Part shown: piece by piece, positions 1 to 8,415 of the stretch
How positions within the stretch are numbered: position 1 is the stretch's first letter
Layout: the number at the start of each line of letters is the position of its first letter
IMG/VR virus record: IMGVR_UViG_3300025144_000001
Coordinates: 1 to 63,240 of that record
Length of the DNA: 63,240 nt
DNA from: a virus
Direction: 5' to 3' (one strand)
Notes under the pieces: model-generated
What the model was told of the DNA's origin: nothing
The model's database searches: none
The model's input: only the letters and a program-made list of their open reading frames with translations
Program-made: the position numbers and the translations under genes

Positions 1-121
1 ACCCCACACACCCCATACACCCCATCCACCGTTAGCTTGTCGTGGTGTGTTGTGGTTGGTGTTATGGCATCGTAATGTTTATTTATGACTATGATTATTA
101 TGATAGTGGTGGTTTTTAGGG
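1..121. other. Left-end noncoding region with C-rich short repeats
   Basis: No ORF is visible. The first 30 bases hold about three imperfect copies of a 9-nt unit ACACCCCAT. The segment 75-115 is AT-rich and precedes the rightward genes, so it probably carries their promoter, although no clean TATA box stands out. If the genome is circular this stretch would be continuous with the noncoding right end. Confidence 0.5.
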
Positions 122-223
122 TTGGAGCGGTTGCGTTGCGTGAAGTGCGGGTATGAGTGGTTGCCACGTGTTGTGGAGCCTCGGGAATGTCCGAACTGTA
201 AGAGTCGGCGGTGGAAGGGATGA
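122..223 (+). CDS. 33-aa zinc ribbon microprotein (TTG start)
   Basis: The ORF starts with TTG and reads MERLRCVKCG..., with two CxxC knuckles (CVKC and CPNC) about 18 residues apart, the layout of a minimal rubredoxin-like zinc ribbon. It ends in WKG with a TGA that overlaps the ATG of the following gene (ATGA at 220-223), a coupling pattern seen all over this genome. The TTG sits in the context TTTAGGGTTGGAGCG, nearly the same as the context around the TTG of the integrase at 55024. Function is unknown; a DNA- or protein-binding adaptor is the usual role of such proteins in archaeal viruses. Confidence 0.7.
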   Translation: MERLRCVKCGYEWLPRVVEPRECPNCKSRRWKG

Positions 224-525
224 GTGTTTGCGCGAAGTGTGGCATTACCAATGAAAATTTGGTTAAGCATCATTTGGATTACACGAATAATGTTACGGAG
301 TTGTTGTGTCGATCATGTCATAGGAAACTCCATGTTAAGTTGAGGAAGAATGGAACGCGAATTTCGGGAGCAAAGGTCGTGATTGGAAGTATGAGGACGA
401 CTGTGGTTTTGCCGGATGAGTTGTGGGCGTGGTTGAAGAAACGTGCGATTGACGAGAAACGGGATTTGAATGACGTGATTGTGGAGGGTTTGGAGATTTT
501 TCGGTCGGGGGCTTCACCAGCATAG
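220..525 (+). CDS. HNH-like zinc domain fused to ribbon-helix-helix DNA-binding domain
   Basis: The start is the ATG at 220 that overlaps the previous stop, giving 101 aa; a GTG at 211 is less likely. Residues 3-40 carry CAKC, then HHLD, an Asn-rich stretch and LCRSCHRKLH. This is the order of metal ligands and His/Asn of HNH nucleases. Residues from about 58 on (MRTTVVLPDELW...DLNDVIVEGLEIF) look like a ribbon-helix-helix fold. The combination suggests a site-specific DNA-binding protein or a nuclease with its own DNA-targeting domain. Whether the HNH part is catalytic cannot be told, since only a minimal set of residues is present. Confidence 0.65.
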   Translation: MSVCAKCGITNENLVKHHLDYTNNVTELLCRSCHRKLHVKLRKNGTRISGAKVVIGSMRTTVVLPDELWAWLKKRAIDEKRDLNDVIVEGLEIFRSGASPA

Positions 526-567
526 GTGATTGCGGTTGGTGAAGAAGATGAAGGGGGCGGATGCGAA

Positions 568-705
568 ATGATGGGGATTTGTTCGGAATGTTGGTATATG
601 ACAACGAGAGGGAAACTGAAGCCAAAGGTTTTTAACTTTGAGATTGTGAACAAAGATGAATGTGAATGTTGCAAGACACATGGAATAATTGTAGTAGAGG
701 TTTAG
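568..705 (+). CDS. 45-aa small zinc-binding protein
   Basis: It begins MMGICSECWY and carries a second Cys cluster (ECECCKTHG) near the C-terminus, consistent with one zinc site (CxxC plus CxCC). It is third in the rightward cluster, with a 42-nt gap after the HNH/RHH gene. The second ATG (571) is an equally good start. Function is unknown. Confidence 0.55.
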   Translation: MMGICSECWYMTTRGKLKPKVFNFEIVNKDECECCKTHGIIVVEV

Positions 706-729
706 GGCTTCCGCTGTGGAAGGTGGTGC

Positions 730-855
730 TTGAATGCGGAAAAGACGATGGGAGAACTTGAACCCGAGTCTCAGTTCAAGCGTTATCATTCACTAAACGC
801 AAATGACTTTGAAGTAACGGTTACGCAACTATTTAAATCGCACTCTGAAATTTAG
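730..855 (+). CDS. Possible 41-aa hypothetical protein
   Basis: Open reading frame with a TTG start (alternative ATG at 748). It is acidic and polar, without Cys or membrane segments, and ends at 855, where it overlaps by 4 bases the end of the convergent leftward gene at 852. Its support is only position and frame openness; it may be spurious. Confidence 0.3.
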   Translation: MNAEKTMGELEPESQFKRYHSLNANDFEVTVTQLFKSHSEI

Positions 856-1142
856 TATCGTCCGCCACCTGGAACGCGAACCCAATCACCCGCTCCGCCA
901 CGAGTACCTCCGGTTCCTGTGAGTCCACGTTCAATTTTACTCGGAGCTAAACCCTCTGCAAATTGCTTTTCAGCAGTTTTGACGGGTCCACCTGATGCCA
1001 TTCTACTTTGAGCTGCCGCTTTGATTTGTGTGGTTATGTTGTCGCGGGAGACGGGTGTTTTTACGCCGAAGTATGTGGTCGTGGCTTTTTTCTGGGTGCG
1101 GTTTAGTACATCGGTTAGTTTCCACGGGTTTGCCACAATCAT
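852..1142 (-). CDS. Small basic, Gly-rich protein at the end of the tail operon
   Basis: 96 aa, last gene of the leftward structural operon. It is Lys/Arg/Thr-rich, with a Gly-rich C-terminal tail (GTGGTRGGAGDW). Its ATG overlaps the stop of the upstream gene (ATGA at 1139-1142). No family is recognised. Position after the hub protein suggests a minor virion or tail-tip component. Confidence 0.6.
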   Translation of the reverse strand: MIVANPWKLTDVLNRTQKKATTTYFGVKTPVSRDNITTQIKAAAQSRMASGGPVKTAEKQFAEGLAPSKIERGLTGTGGTRGGAGDWVRVPGGGRY

Positions 1143-1345
1143 TGTATGATCGCCTTGTGACGCGGCAGGAAATCGTTTAGTTTCGCTATTTCTTCAACCG
1201 TTAATGTTTCATTGAATTCGAGTTCGAAGCGGTAGTCAATGTCTTCCTCAACTATGTTGACGGCTATGGGGGTTTTGTTGATTGCGCGTTGACAAAACTT
1301 CGTAACCATTTCCGCGGTTATCCGCTTCACAAAAACTATTTTCAT
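1139..1345 (-). CDS. Small hypothetical protein
   Basis: 68 aa, a mixed alpha/beta composition with a mildly acidic middle (EEDIDYRFELEF). Start and stop overlap those of both neighbours by ATGA, so it is translationally coupled on each side. No domain is recognised. Confidence 0.6.
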   Translation of the reverse strand: MKIVFVKRITAEMVTKFCQRAINKTPIAVNIVEEDIDYRFELEFNETLTVEEIAKLNDFLPRHKAIIQ

Positions 1346-1467
1346 GTTTTTTTCACCACTTCAATATGTTTGTAGTCGATTATGAGTTGGGGGATTATGT
1401 GGGCGAGGCAGATGGGGTTTTCGCATTTGTCGCCGTTGAGTGGATACCAGCAGAATGGGCATTGCAT
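1342..1467 (-). CDS. 41-aa Cys-rich microprotein
   Basis: The ORF begins MQCPFCWYPL and carries four Cys in its first half (CPFC, then C-x4-C) and one His (CLAH), fit for one zinc ion. An AAAGGTGA Shine-Dalgarno lies just upstream of the ATG. Its TGA overlaps the ATG of the gene at 1345. It lies directly after the large tail hub gene. Function is unknown. Confidence 0.65.
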   Translation of the reverse strand: MQCPFCWYPLNGDKCENPICLAHIIPQLIIDYKHIEVVKKT

Positions 1468-1481
1468 TTGTTTTTTCACCT

Positions 1482-3989
1482 TTAGATGTTCGATAAGAAT
1501 AGGATTGTGTATGCGCCGCTTGAGCTGAAATCGTGGACGACTTGGAGTATTTTAAGGTTTTTGAAGCCGAATGTTTCGTCGAGTAGCGGGATTTGTTGGC
1601 CGGGGTGTGCGGCTAACTGTAGCGGTATGATGATGCGGGTTGGGTATGTGAGGTTTGCTTCTTCACGTAATGCTGTGTCGCCGATGTCGGTGGCTTCCGT
1701 GCTTGAGCTAGTCCAATCGGTGTAGTCGCGGGTGTCGGGGCAGATTCCCCATGTTTCGGCTTGCGAGGTTGTGTCGTTGCGGGTGACGTTGCCGCCGCTG
1801 TAAAGTATGGTGATTTTATTCATTATGTCGCGGGCTGATTCGCTTAGTTGGAATTCGAGGCTTCGGTTCACGGTTACGGTTAAGTCGCTTGGATCGTTTT
1901 CCTCCTGATAAATGCGTAAGTTCGGTCTTCCCTCACCTGCGTCGATGCCTTCGTCCACCCGCCAACGCCAAGTCGCCGTAGCCGTGGATGCAATCCGCAT
2001 CAAACGCGTCCATGCAACCACAATCTTAATCCAATAGTTGCCGCTGTAAAGCGGTGTGCTTTTGCCAGTGTTTTGAATGTAGCGGGTTTGCGTTTCAATT
2101 TCGCTAACATAGGTGTCGCATAAACTATCTGCCGTGGTACTGCATTCTTGACTTGAGAAGTTTAACTGTGCACCGCGAAGAAGCGCGTAACCGCCGTAAT
2201 TGATGCCGACCACTTGAAGCTGACGGCTACCCGCGCGGTCTTTCGTGAAGTTGCGTTCAAGCACGATTCCGCGAATCCCCAACTCGAAGCGCCCGTCATT
2301 TTCAACCCAAACACGTATCTGGTCGAGTATGTTGAGGCGGTTATACTGTAAGCCATAGGGGTCAGGGAGGGTGAATGTGAATGTGGGGATGCCTAAGCCG
2401 CGGGTTTCGCTGATTTGAAGGCTTGTTGGATGCCAGTGAAAAAGCTGTGGCGGTTCATTGTCACGGAATGCTGATGTGAAATTGTAGGTTGCCCATGATG
2501 CACCGCTTATGGTTCCTGTGAAAGCGTTTGTGCTTTTGTCGGCGGTTGAGGTGCCTGTGCCTTCGCTGAACGGAAGCCAAAGTTGAAGGTTAGCGTTACT
2601 ACCGAATGTTTTAGCGTAATGCTGCGCGACTTCGGTTGTGGATAAGATGCGGCTGTAAATGCGAGGTTCATCCATTAAACCGTCGAACTGTTGGGTGGGT
2701 GAGTCGGTGTGAATTAAACCAATCAGCAACGCGTAATTGTTTTGGATTGGAGCGTCATTACCTGTACCAGTTGTCCATGACCCTGTAAGTGGTGTAGTGT
2801 TTCCGTTTAGGTAAATCGCGATACTTGCGCCTGTGCCGAAAGTATATGTGACAATGACATGATACGGCGTGTTAGCGGTCATGTTTGCGGTTGAGGTTGT
2901 GTAAATATGCCAAGCCGTGTCTGCGCTGTTACGGTAGCCAAACTCAAACTCATCATTTACCACACCAAGATAATAGTTGCAGCTATTTGTGTTGGCTACG
3001 TTAGGACGACCTTTAGCGAGCATACATTTTGAAGTATTCACGCTATACGGGTAAATCCATGCTTCAATGCTTATGTTTGATGCGTTTGCGAAGTCGAGTG
3101 CCGCGTTGTCGGGTACACTTACATAGTCGTTGGTGCCGTCGAAGTCCAAGCACCGGTTCAGCCTTATGCGGCTGTTCGTCATTTGTTCGACGCATATTTG
3201 CGGGCGGGTGTAGACGCTTTGGGTGCGTTTGCGGGGAGTCGGTACGTGTACGGTTACGCTTACCGTTGTGGGGGCTGTTGAATACTGCGTGTAAACAGAT
3301 GACGCGTGATTGTGCGTACGAACACGATACTGATAAGTGTTCCCCGGCGATACGCTGGTGTCCAAGTAACTTGTAACGTTTGCGTTTCGCGTAGTAATTT
3401 CAGTCCATGCGCCACCATTCGTGCTACGCTCAACGTGAAAGTCATCTTCATTGTCGGCTTCATCCGTCCACGAAACATTAATCGCGTTACCGCCTGACGC
3501 TTGATTCTGACAGTTCGACGGCGCATACAAAACAGTCGCATAAATACTGCAATCATACGCCATCCAATCGTCAACAGTTCCAAAAGGATCGCTTAAAGGA
3601 AGCGGGTCAGGACTAGTTCGGGCACGTCCCGTTTGATTGGTTGCGCCCGAATCATATTTTATTTGACCGTATCCACCTGTGATATGGATGATTAGCCATA
3701 AGGTTTGTGCTGAAACTTGTAAACCGCCACTATAACTATATGTGTACCAAGCCCATGTTGTTGTTACTGTTTGACCTGAACCTTGCCCAAGCAATGTGGC
3801 TGGTGAACCTGATGAATCAGCGTAGTAACCTGATGTATGCGTATCGTTTATACTAGCGTTTTCATATGCAGAGAGAGAGATGATTGCGCCACTTTTTGGC
3901 ATGGTGACTTTGCAGGCTAACTTACTGTTCGCCCAGCCAGCCCAATTGTAAGTTGAAGCACCGATCGTTGTTTTTCCAATCGTCGCCAT
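1482..3989 (-). CDS. Tail hub/receptor-binding protein with FnIII and LamG domains
   Basis: 835 aa. Residues 1-150 form a Ser/Thr/Gly/Tyr-rich beta segment. Residues 156-245 read as a fibronectin type III domain (NVSWTDEADNEDDFHVERS). Residues about 281-460 read as a LamG/concanavalin domain (DFDGTNDYVSVPD...ISIEAWIYP). The last 330 residues, with repeated NILDQIRVWVENDGRFELGIRG-like strands, resemble a tail hub or 'late control D' type domain; that part is inference. It follows the Dit-like gene, so it is probably the tail-tip protein, with inserted carbohydrate-binding domains for host surface glycans. Confidence 0.7.
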   Translation of the reverse strand: MATIGKTTIGASTYNWAGWANSKLACKVTMPKSGAIISLSAYENASINDTHTSGYYADSSGSPATLLGQGSGQTVTTTWAWYTYSYSGGLQVSAQTLWLIIHITGGYGQIKYDSGATNQTGRARTSPDPLPLSDPFGTVDDWMAYDCSIYATVLYAPSNCQNQASGGNAINVSWTDEADNEDDFHVERSTNGGAWTEITTRNANVTSYLDTSVSPGNTYQYRVRTHNHASSVYTQYSTAPTTVSVTVHVPTPRKRTQSVYTRPQICVEQMTNSRIRLNRCLDFDGTNDYVSVPDNAALDFANASNISIEAWIYPYSVNTSKCMLAKGRPNVANTNSCNYYLGVVNDEFEFGYRNSADTAWHIYTTSTANMTANTPYHVIVTYTFGTGASIAIYLNGNTTPLTGSWTTGTGNDAPIQNNYALLIGLIHTDSPTQQFDGLMDEPRIYSRILSTTEVAQHYAKTFGSNANLQLWLPFSEGTGTSTADKSTNAFTGTISGASWATYNFTSAFRDNEPPQLFHWHPTSLQISETRGLGIPTFTFTLPDPYGLQYNRLNILDQIRVWVENDGRFELGIRGIVLERNFTKDRAGSRQLQVVGINYGGYALLRGAQLNFSSQECSTTADSLCDTYVSEIETQTRYIQNTGKSTPLYSGNYWIKIVVAWTRLMRIASTATATWRWRVDEGIDAGEGRPNLRIYQEENDPSDLTVTVNRSLEFQLSESARDIMNKITILYSGGNVTRNDTTSQAETWGICPDTRDYTDWTSSSTEATDIGDTALREEANLTYPTRIIIPLQLAAHPGQQIPLLDETFGFKNLKILQVVHDFSSSGAYTILFLSNI

Positions 3990-3993
3990 ATGT

Positions 3994-5400
3994 TTACCAG
4001 CTTGTGCGTCTCAATGTTTCGCTGAAACTGCGGATTTGCTTCACAGCTTCCGCGCCGATTTGCGCGGGTGTTCGGCTGCCGCCGCCTTGCGCGTAACGGT
4101 ATGCGAAAAGCCAAACGCCGTTTGTCATGTTGCTCGGGGTCCACGTTAAAGTGTCGAATTTGCAGCCACCCCAATCCCAGAAGTTTCCCGCGTCGTCTCC
4201 ATAGTGGTCGCAGTTCGTCTTAACGGTTCGCGCGAAACCCATAATGTCGGTTGATGCGGCAATCGGTGAAGCCGTGTTGAAATACGCCACATTATCGAGG
4301 TCCGTGTCCCCCGCTTGCGCCTCCACACCATATGTACCCGCTTGCGCATCACGTTCCGTACCGTTGCGATTCCAGTAGCGCGGCGCAAAATTACTTGTGT
4401 TAAAAATGAATAAGTATTCCACCTGCGAAAGCTGCACGCCGTAATTATATGCTTGAAGCCAAATCCACGGTTTCCCACGCCACAACTCGTAATACAACGC
4501 AACACAATAACTGTTCGTTGTGCTTGACGGATACACAAGCCGCCCGAAAACATGATCTGACGCGCGGTACGGTGGACCCATCGGAATCTCTGGTCCCTCA
4601 CCGTAACTCGGCACAAGATCGTCAAGCGTTTCCTCGCTTCCGCCGCTGCTTTTAACGCGGAGTTGAAGTCTTCCCCAATTTACCCATGCGCTACCGTTGT
4701 AACCATCAATGTCAACGTGACCCTTGTATGTTGCCTCGTCATGGCGTGTCCGCAACTTAATTGTTTGGTTGTGAACCACAAGTTCCTTCGTATGCGTGGA
4801 ATCATATGCAACATTGATTTTCCCTAATCCCATATTCGATTCATCGCAGTCAAACCAAATCTCCGTGCGTTCAGGCGCAAGCACACATGGAATTGTACCG
4901 TCCGCGCCTACGCGGTTGAAATCCACCGTCTCACTCACATTTGATCCGCCAACACTCGTCGGCACAACAATGTCCCCCGTAATATTCCAATCGTTTTCAA
5001 GCCACTTCCAATCATACGCAATCTCACGCTTCCACTCATCCCGCTCCCCAATAATCAACGCCGTAAAACGGTACGGGTAGTATTGAGTGTAACCGCCGCG
5101 TTCACTAAACGTAAGCGGATTCATCAAAACGCCGTAACTGTTCTCGCGGATACCTGAAGGCGGATCAATCTCAATAATCCTGTTTCGACGCCATTCGCTT
5201 CGAAGCGAACCCGCATCCGTAGCCGCATTCGCACCCGTCAACGCCCCGCTGAAAACCCAAACCTCCGGTCCCTCATCCAAATCCTCCACAACGAAACCCG
5301 CACCCGCAAACTTTTCAACGCTTATATCTTTCGATGACTCAATCCGAAAATCACTCGGATTAATAGTGAAGGTGTACTGCCCAACTCGGACACTGCTCAA
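3994..5400 (-). CDS. Distal tail (Dit-like) protein
   Basis: 468 aa. The N-terminal ~130 residues (VGQYTFTINPSDF, then VWVFSGALTG) have the look of the N-terminal domain of distal tail or baseplate proteins, with a hydrophobic beta-rich core. The middle and C-terminal parts are Trp/Tyr-rich beta domains that may bind glycans. Gene order tape measure - this gene - hub protein supports a Dit role. It starts from an ATG 60 nt downstream of the tape measure stop. Confidence 0.6.
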   Translation of the reverse strand: MSSVRVGQYTFTINPSDFRIESSKDISVEKFAGAGFVVEDLDEGPEVWVFSGALTGANAATDAGSLRSEWRRNRIIEIDPPSGIRENSYGVLMNPLTFSERGGYTQYYPYRFTALIIGERDEWKREIAYDWKWLENDWNITGDIVVPTSVGGSNVSETVDFNRVGADGTIPCVLAPERTEIWFDCDESNMGLGKINVAYDSTHTKELVVHNQTIKLRTRHDEATYKGHVDIDGYNGSAWVNWGRLQLRVKSSGGSEETLDDLVPSYGEGPEIPMGPPYRASDHVFGRLVYPSSTTNSYCVALYYELWRGKPWIWLQAYNYGVQLSQVEYLFIFNTSNFAPRYWNRNGTERDAQAGTYGVEAQAGDTDLDNVAYFNTASPIAASTDIMGFARTVKTNCDHYGDDAGNFWDWGGCKFDTLTWTPSNMTNGVWLFAYRYAQGGGSRTPAQIGAEAVKQIRSFSETLRRTSW

Positions 5401-5460
5401 TACTCAATCACCTTTAACGAAAAATATCAAAAACCGTAACTAACCGCACAAAAACTATAA

Positions 5461-8415
5461 TTAGCTGCCAAGCGATTCAGTGTAAATCCAACGGGAAATC
5501 TCCACGCCGATAATCTTCACCAACTGCGCTAACTGTTCGCTCGGCATATTTCGCATAAACTCAAGGAAAGACGAATATGAGAAAGCCCATTTCTCCAATC
5601 CTTCGCGTCCTTCAGGGAAAATGTCTGGAATCACTGATTCTAATGCTTCGGCTCTGCTTGGGAGGTATGCGTAGCCCGGATAGCCTGATAATACTTGCCA
5701 AAGCCGATAGCGTGGAACCCATGTTTCCTTCACTTGTGTCCATGTGCCGCGTGGCCGCCGATATCCTGTTCTCACATTGCCCCCCACACCTGCTCCTCCT
5801 CCTCTTCCTTCTCCTCTACTTCCTCTTCCACCGAATACGCGGCTTTCATATTCTTCACGCGTTTCAGTTTGCGGTGGACCCTCCGTCCATGTCTTCGTAA
5901 CTGGATTCCAATACTCCGTAATCAAGTAACCCTCCTCCGTCCGCGTCCTCACTGGTTCAGGCGGTAAGTCCACATATTCACCGATTGCAGTCGCACTTTC
6001 CTCCGGCGTCAACGAGTACGGTAGCCATGCGGGAACGTTGCCGCGGAAGCCCGATGGCACAATTCCCTGCCACGGGTCATAGCCTAAACCTAAAGCTTCA
6101 CGCATCTGTCCGTAGGTGCCGTAAGCATAATATTGTTCCGTATACCATTCCTCGAAACGTCTCGGTGGCAATTGCGCTTGCGTGTACGCCCGCATTTCCT
6201 CGTATGTTGGTCGCGGGATCCATCCGCCTTCACGGAACCTCGGCATCATTCGCCACGCACGCCAAGCCGCTGACACATCTACGCCGAACTGCTCCCATGC
6301 CTGTCCGTACAAGCCTCTTGCACGCCTTCGCTCCGCATAAAACTCCTCACGCCACTGCCTCCCCGCTTGCCGACGCATCATCCATTGATTATACCGTTTC
6401 CAAAATTCGTATTGCTGCACTAGTTCTGGCGGCTGATATCCGTAACCCGCGTAACCGAATTGCCGTTCCATATATGTTAGTTGCGGTAAGCCACCGTAAA
6501 TTGCGCCAGTCGTAACCGCCCATCGTTGCGCGTACTGTTGTAATGCCGCCCACTCCGCACCCGTCGGTATCGCACCGTAAACTGGACCGCGTAAATATTG
6601 CTGCCGCTCCCACTGCTGTTGTTGCCACCGCTCCAAATATGACAACTGCGTTAAACCCCGACCATACATCAACGGCGCAAGCGGATCTACCGCACCCGCT
6701 CTTTCGGCTTGCCGTTGTAAAGTCCAAGCTCTTTCTTGGGGGCTAACTAGAGGACCCAATCCTCCGTAAGCTTGTGGCCATGGGAAACCCGCGGGGCCAA
6801 TTATGCCTCCGGCTGCAACATATGCTTGCGTACTAGTTGTCGGTGCCCCAGCGAATTGTCGAAGATACTCGGCGTAAAAAGGTTGGGCAACTTGCAGTCC
6901 CGCTCCTAACATCTCTAAGCCGAGGAATGTGTAAGCTATTGGGCCTGCCACTGCAGCTATGGGAGCTAATTGCGCGGCTGCACCAGCCCCCCTTCCAACT
7001 AAACTTGGAGCTAGGCGTTCAATACCCCACTCTAATCCACGTGCAGCCCAAGGTGCCGCCGCTACGCCAACATACGCACCAACCGCACCGTAGGCGGGAC
7101 CCATAAAACCAGTAACTTGTTCAGGTTGCGCACCCGCCGCTACTGCAATTTGCTGTTCAAGCCAAGTGCCACCGCGAAAACCAACCTCCCAACCAACAAA
7201 CGCACCCGCAAACCGCGCCGCACGCGCATACCATGGACGGGCTGTAGGTGCAAAAGCGGTTGGAACTTGTCGAGGTGGAATAAGTTGCTCATACGATATA
7301 TAACGTCCACCAGTTAATTCGGTTAAATATCGTCCACCAAAATTATAACTGGGAAACGCACTTGAAACTCCTAAAGGTATTACATCCGCTGTAAGCCCTA
7401 CACCTGCGAAACGTCCTCCTAACCTAGACATTACCCATGATGTTATTCGAGGCATCTGCCATTGAGCTAAAACACCTGCCCCAATCATTCCTCCACCTAA
7501 AGCCATTTGTTGGTATGCCTGCGTATACTCCGCAGCGGAAATCGGAATGCCAACGGTTTCCCGCGCAGCCAATGTTGCTAAATTCGACATAACCATTTCT
7601 AAGCCGGGTTGCATAAGCGAGATTGGACCCATCCACTGCATTGTCCGTCCAAGTCCACGCATTCCACCCCGCATTAAAGCTTGAATACCCCAGAAACCCA
7701 TCTGTCCGAAAGTCCACTCACCCAGCGAACTGACACCTATCTCCCCCCAAGTTGGAAATTGGTAAGGCCAAAACGCGGTGCTTGTCAATATGCGTTGTTG
7801 CGCCATCGGTCCCGTTTCCCAAGCTGCTTGAACATAAGGAGCCATAGCCGCAGCCGCGCCTAAACGCTGCTCCGCACCGTAAAACGGAAATCCCAATGCC
7901 CGTATAATTGCTGCTTGTGGAAAAGCGTAGGAAGCTAATTTTACGCCTCCCCAAGTTAACGCGGGACCCGTCCACTGTTGCTGAAACTGCCAGTACGCTG
8001 TTCTCGCACGTTCCGCTTCAATCTGCCCCATCCTATACGGGCTAATGTAACCGTACAAGCCCATGGTTCTTTCCGCGGCAGCAAGATCGTAAGTTAAGCC
8101 ATACCGCCCATAAGTCACATCTTGAAGTCGACCCGCATAAGTGAACTGCTCCCAACCCGCTGGTGTTGGAAGTAAGCCAGCTCGAGATGCCCGTTCATAC
8201 ATGCCGTAACCGTAAAACGGCGCTAAACCAATCGGTGTAAGCGGCATCCAAGCCATACTGCCCGCTAAACGCCTCATCTCCACTTCTTCGGGTATGTATG
8301 GAAACCGCGTTCTCCATTCTTCTCGGGCTTGCCCAGTTCGCACTAATAGTTCTTGTAGCCATTGCGGTAGGTCGCGGAAGTATTCGGGGGGTTCTTCGCG
8401 AACGGGTTCGCTCAA
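5461..8415 (-). CDS. Tape measure protein
   Basis: 984 aa, the longest structural gene. It is rich in Trp, Tyr, Gly, Ala and Gln, with several long hydrophobic segments between about residues 225 and 530 and an Arg/Trp/Tyr-rich second half. That composition, its length and its place right after the frameshifted tail chaperones identify it as tape measure. By the usual rule of about 1.5 angstrom per residue it would specify a tail of roughly 150 nm. The start is TTG at 8415, overlapping the stop of the frameshifted chaperone product (TTGA). Confidence 0.85.
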   Translation of the reverse strand: MSEPVREEPPEYFRDLPQWLQELLVRTGQAREEWRTRFPYIPEEVEMRRLAGSMAWMPLTPIGLAPFYGYGMYERASRAGLLPTPAGWEQFTYAGRLQDVTYGRYGLTYDLAAAERTMGLYGYISPYRMGQIEAERARTAYWQFQQQWTGPALTWGGVKLASYAFPQAAIIRALGFPFYGAEQRLGAAAAMAPYVQAAWETGPMAQQRILTSTAFWPYQFPTWGEIGVSSLGEWTFGQMGFWGIQALMRGGMRGLGRTMQWMGPISLMQPGLEMVMSNLATLAARETVGIPISAAEYTQAYQQMALGGGMIGAGVLAQWQMPRITSWVMSRLGGRFAGVGLTADVIPLGVSSAFPSYNFGGRYLTELTGGRYISYEQLIPPRQVPTAFAPTARPWYARAARFAGAFVGWEVGFRGGTWLEQQIAVAAGAQPEQVTGFMGPAYGAVGAYVGVAAAPWAARGLEWGIERLAPSLVGRGAGAAAQLAPIAAVAGPIAYTFLGLEMLGAGLQVAQPFYAEYLRQFAGAPTTSTQAYVAAGGIIGPAGFPWPQAYGGLGPLVSPQERAWTLQRQAERAGAVDPLAPLMYGRGLTQLSYLERWQQQQWERQQYLRGPVYGAIPTGAEWAALQQYAQRWAVTTGAIYGGLPQLTYMERQFGYAGYGYQPPELVQQYEFWKRYNQWMMRRQAGRQWREEFYAERRRARGLYGQAWEQFGVDVSAAWRAWRMMPRFREGGWIPRPTYEEMRAYTQAQLPPRRFEEWYTEQYYAYGTYGQMREALGLGYDPWQGIVPSGFRGNVPAWLPYSLTPEESATAIGEYVDLPPEPVRTRTEEGYLITEYWNPVTKTWTEGPPQTETREEYESRVFGGRGSRGEGRGGGAGVGGNVRTGYRRPRGTWTQVKETWVPRYRLWQVLSGYPGYAYLPSRAEALESVIPDIFPEGREGLEKWAFSYSSFLEFMRNMPSEQLAQLVKIIGVEISRWIYTESLGS

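Noticed and set aside
3029-3376. Plus-strand ORFs opposite the tail genes (for example 115 aa here, and 5985-6515)
   Set aside because: They are antisense to clearly coding genes, with Arg/Cys/Ser-rich composition typical of shadows.
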